Assembly (NCBI GenBank): GCA_019322535.1
Contig: JAHWIM010000006.1
Span: forward strand, 1 to 47,863
Direction of reading: 5' to 3'
Length of the DNA: 47,863 nucleotides
Source: Candidatus Woesearchaeota archaeon
Lineage (GTDB): Archaea; Nanobdellota; Nanobdellia; Woesearchaeales; WJKL01
Shown here: in pieces, positions 47,341-47,863 of the stretch
How the letters are laid out: every line of letters begins with the position of its first letter
Numbering within the stretch: the stretch's first letter is position 1
Notes under the pieces: model-generated
Told to the model about the DNA's origin: nothing
The model's input: the letters and a program-made list of their open reading frames with translations, nothing else
Database searches by the model: none
Made by a program: the position numbers and the translations under genes

Positions 47341-47863
47341 TTATTTCTTCTTTTTGTCATCTTTTACTTCATAATCTGCGTCTACAACATTGTCATCTTT
47401 TTTTTCTTGTTTTTTCTCTTCTGTTTTTGCTCCTGGCTGAGGTCCTGCTTTGCCAGCTGCTTGTTGTTTCTTAGCCTGCTCTGCTGCAGCTTTCTGATAC
47501 ATTTCTGTTGCTGCTTCTTGAGCAAATTTCTCAATTTCTTCTACTTTTGCTTTAATCTTTGCAATGTCTTTTTTCTCTGGTTTCATTAATTCTTTTAATT
47601 CATCAACATGCTTCTTGACTGGCTCTAATTTTGCTTTATCTACTTTTCCTTCCATGTCTTTCATTGTTTTTTCTGTTGTATAAATCATTGTATCTGCTTT
47701 GTTAATGATTTCAACTTCTTCTTTTTTCTTTTTGTCTTCTTCTGCATGTGACTCTGCTTCTTTTTTCATTTTTTGAACGTCTTCTTCTGATAATTTAGTA
47801 CTTCCAGTTACCGTAATTTGCTGTTGTTTTCCTGTTCCTAAATCTTTAGCAGAGACATTTACA
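47341..47863 (-). CDS. dnaK: Chaperone protein DnaK, C-terminal end only
   Basis: The reading frame enters from the right edge (complete codons from 47862) with NVSAKDLGTGKQQQITVTGS, the end of the DnaK substrate-binding beta domain. The helical lid follows, and then an Ala/Gln/Lys-rich tail ending DNVVDADYEVKDDKKKK (a DADFxVxDD-like end, as in bacterial DnaK). Only the last 173 or so residues are in the window; the ATPase domain lies beyond. An internal ATG at 47769 is not the start. Confidence 0.93.
   Translation of the reverse strand, partial: VNVSAKDLGTGKQQQITVTGSTKLSEEDVQKMKKEAESHAEEDKKKKEEVEIINKADTMIYTTEKTMKDMEGKVDKAKLEPVKKHVDELKELMKPEKKDIAKIKAKVEEIEKFAQEAATEMYQKAAAEQAKKQQAAGKAGPQPGAKTEEKKQEKKDDNVVDADYEVKDDKKKK

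Noticed and set aside
1..47863. Insertion sequences, integrases, prophage or plasmid origins
   Set aside because: No transposase, recombinase, capsid or replication-initiator motif was seen in any reading frame, and no long direct or inverted terminal repeats were noticed.

Overview
This is an AT-rich, gene-dense stretch of archaeal chromosome. The archaeal markers are transcription factor B, ribosomal protein eS1, class I lysyl-tRNA synthetase, Pth2, diphthine-ammonia ligase, NadM, a RibL-like FAD synthase, an intron-containing tRNA, and TATA boxes about 25-30 nt before many start codons. Mixed in are bacterial-type DnaK, DnaJ and GyrB, many small proteins and several single-copy orphan genes. 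That mix suggests a DPANN archaeon of the Woesearchaeota/Pacearchaeota kind; the placement is inference, since no rRNA is in the window. There is no transposase, integrase, CRISPR array or rRNA, and no gene-free stretch longer than about 225 nt.

Layout. 1-2320: membrane proteins (Yip1-like, MscS) and an orphan. 2420-4488: two tandem M29-type aminopeptidases. 4581-8355: a glycan-type operon with a 28-codon leader ORF, a GT2 glycosyltransferase, a polysaccharide pyruvyl transferase and two PP-loop ATPases, one QueC-like. 8446-9513: a PHP hydrolase and tRNA-Lys(CUU) with two introns. 9580-14167: IlvD-type dehydratase, an orphan and a large beta-helix surface protein. 14262-17151: Pth2, a poly-gamma-glutamate-hydrolase-family enzyme and two ATP-grasp ligases, one circularly permuted. 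17250-21492: a membrane protein, a methyltransferase, LysRS, and a RimB-like protease with a RimK-like ligase. 21634-26110: a triple-receiver protein overlapping a second PHP hydrolase. 26107-29710: an AbrB-PhoU regulator, three tiny genes and gyrB. 29800-34365: eS1, ferredoxin, DUF502, two YkgJ-type cysteine-cluster proteins, a CBS protein, RibL and a cupredoxin lipoprotein. 34481-36541: an orphan membrane/RHH/EF-hand operon. 37191-39668: a zinc-ribbon protein, TFB and four small orphans. 39665-43367: an asparagine-synthetase-like domain, NDK, DPH6, a tiny TM protein, NadM and a lipoprotein. 43445-47863: a dnaK-nudix-PEP/His domain-HAD-HD-dnaJ run on the minus strand.

The strongest candidates for something undescribed are these: (1) the ATP-grasp pair plus poly-gamma-glutamate-hydrolase homologue, which looks like a make-and-remove amide-conjugation module and is echoed by the RimK/RimB pair 3 kb away; (2) the three-receiver protein coupled to a PHP hydrolase with no histidine kinase nearby; (3) the glycan operon with two PP-loop enzymes; (4) tRNA-Lys with a D-loop intron as well as an anticodon-loop intron; (5) tandem short perfect hairpins spaced about 25-28 nt at gene boundaries, with a similar palindrome inserted in frame in the asparagine-synthetase-like gene.

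Gene architecture is compact. Co-directional genes often overlap by ATGA or GTGA, and three convergent pairs share a TTAA in which both TAA stops overlap. Two modes of translation start are visible: apparently leaderless genes with a TATA box about 25-30 nt upstream, and genes led by a Shine-Dalgarno sequence of the GGTGA/GGAGG type.
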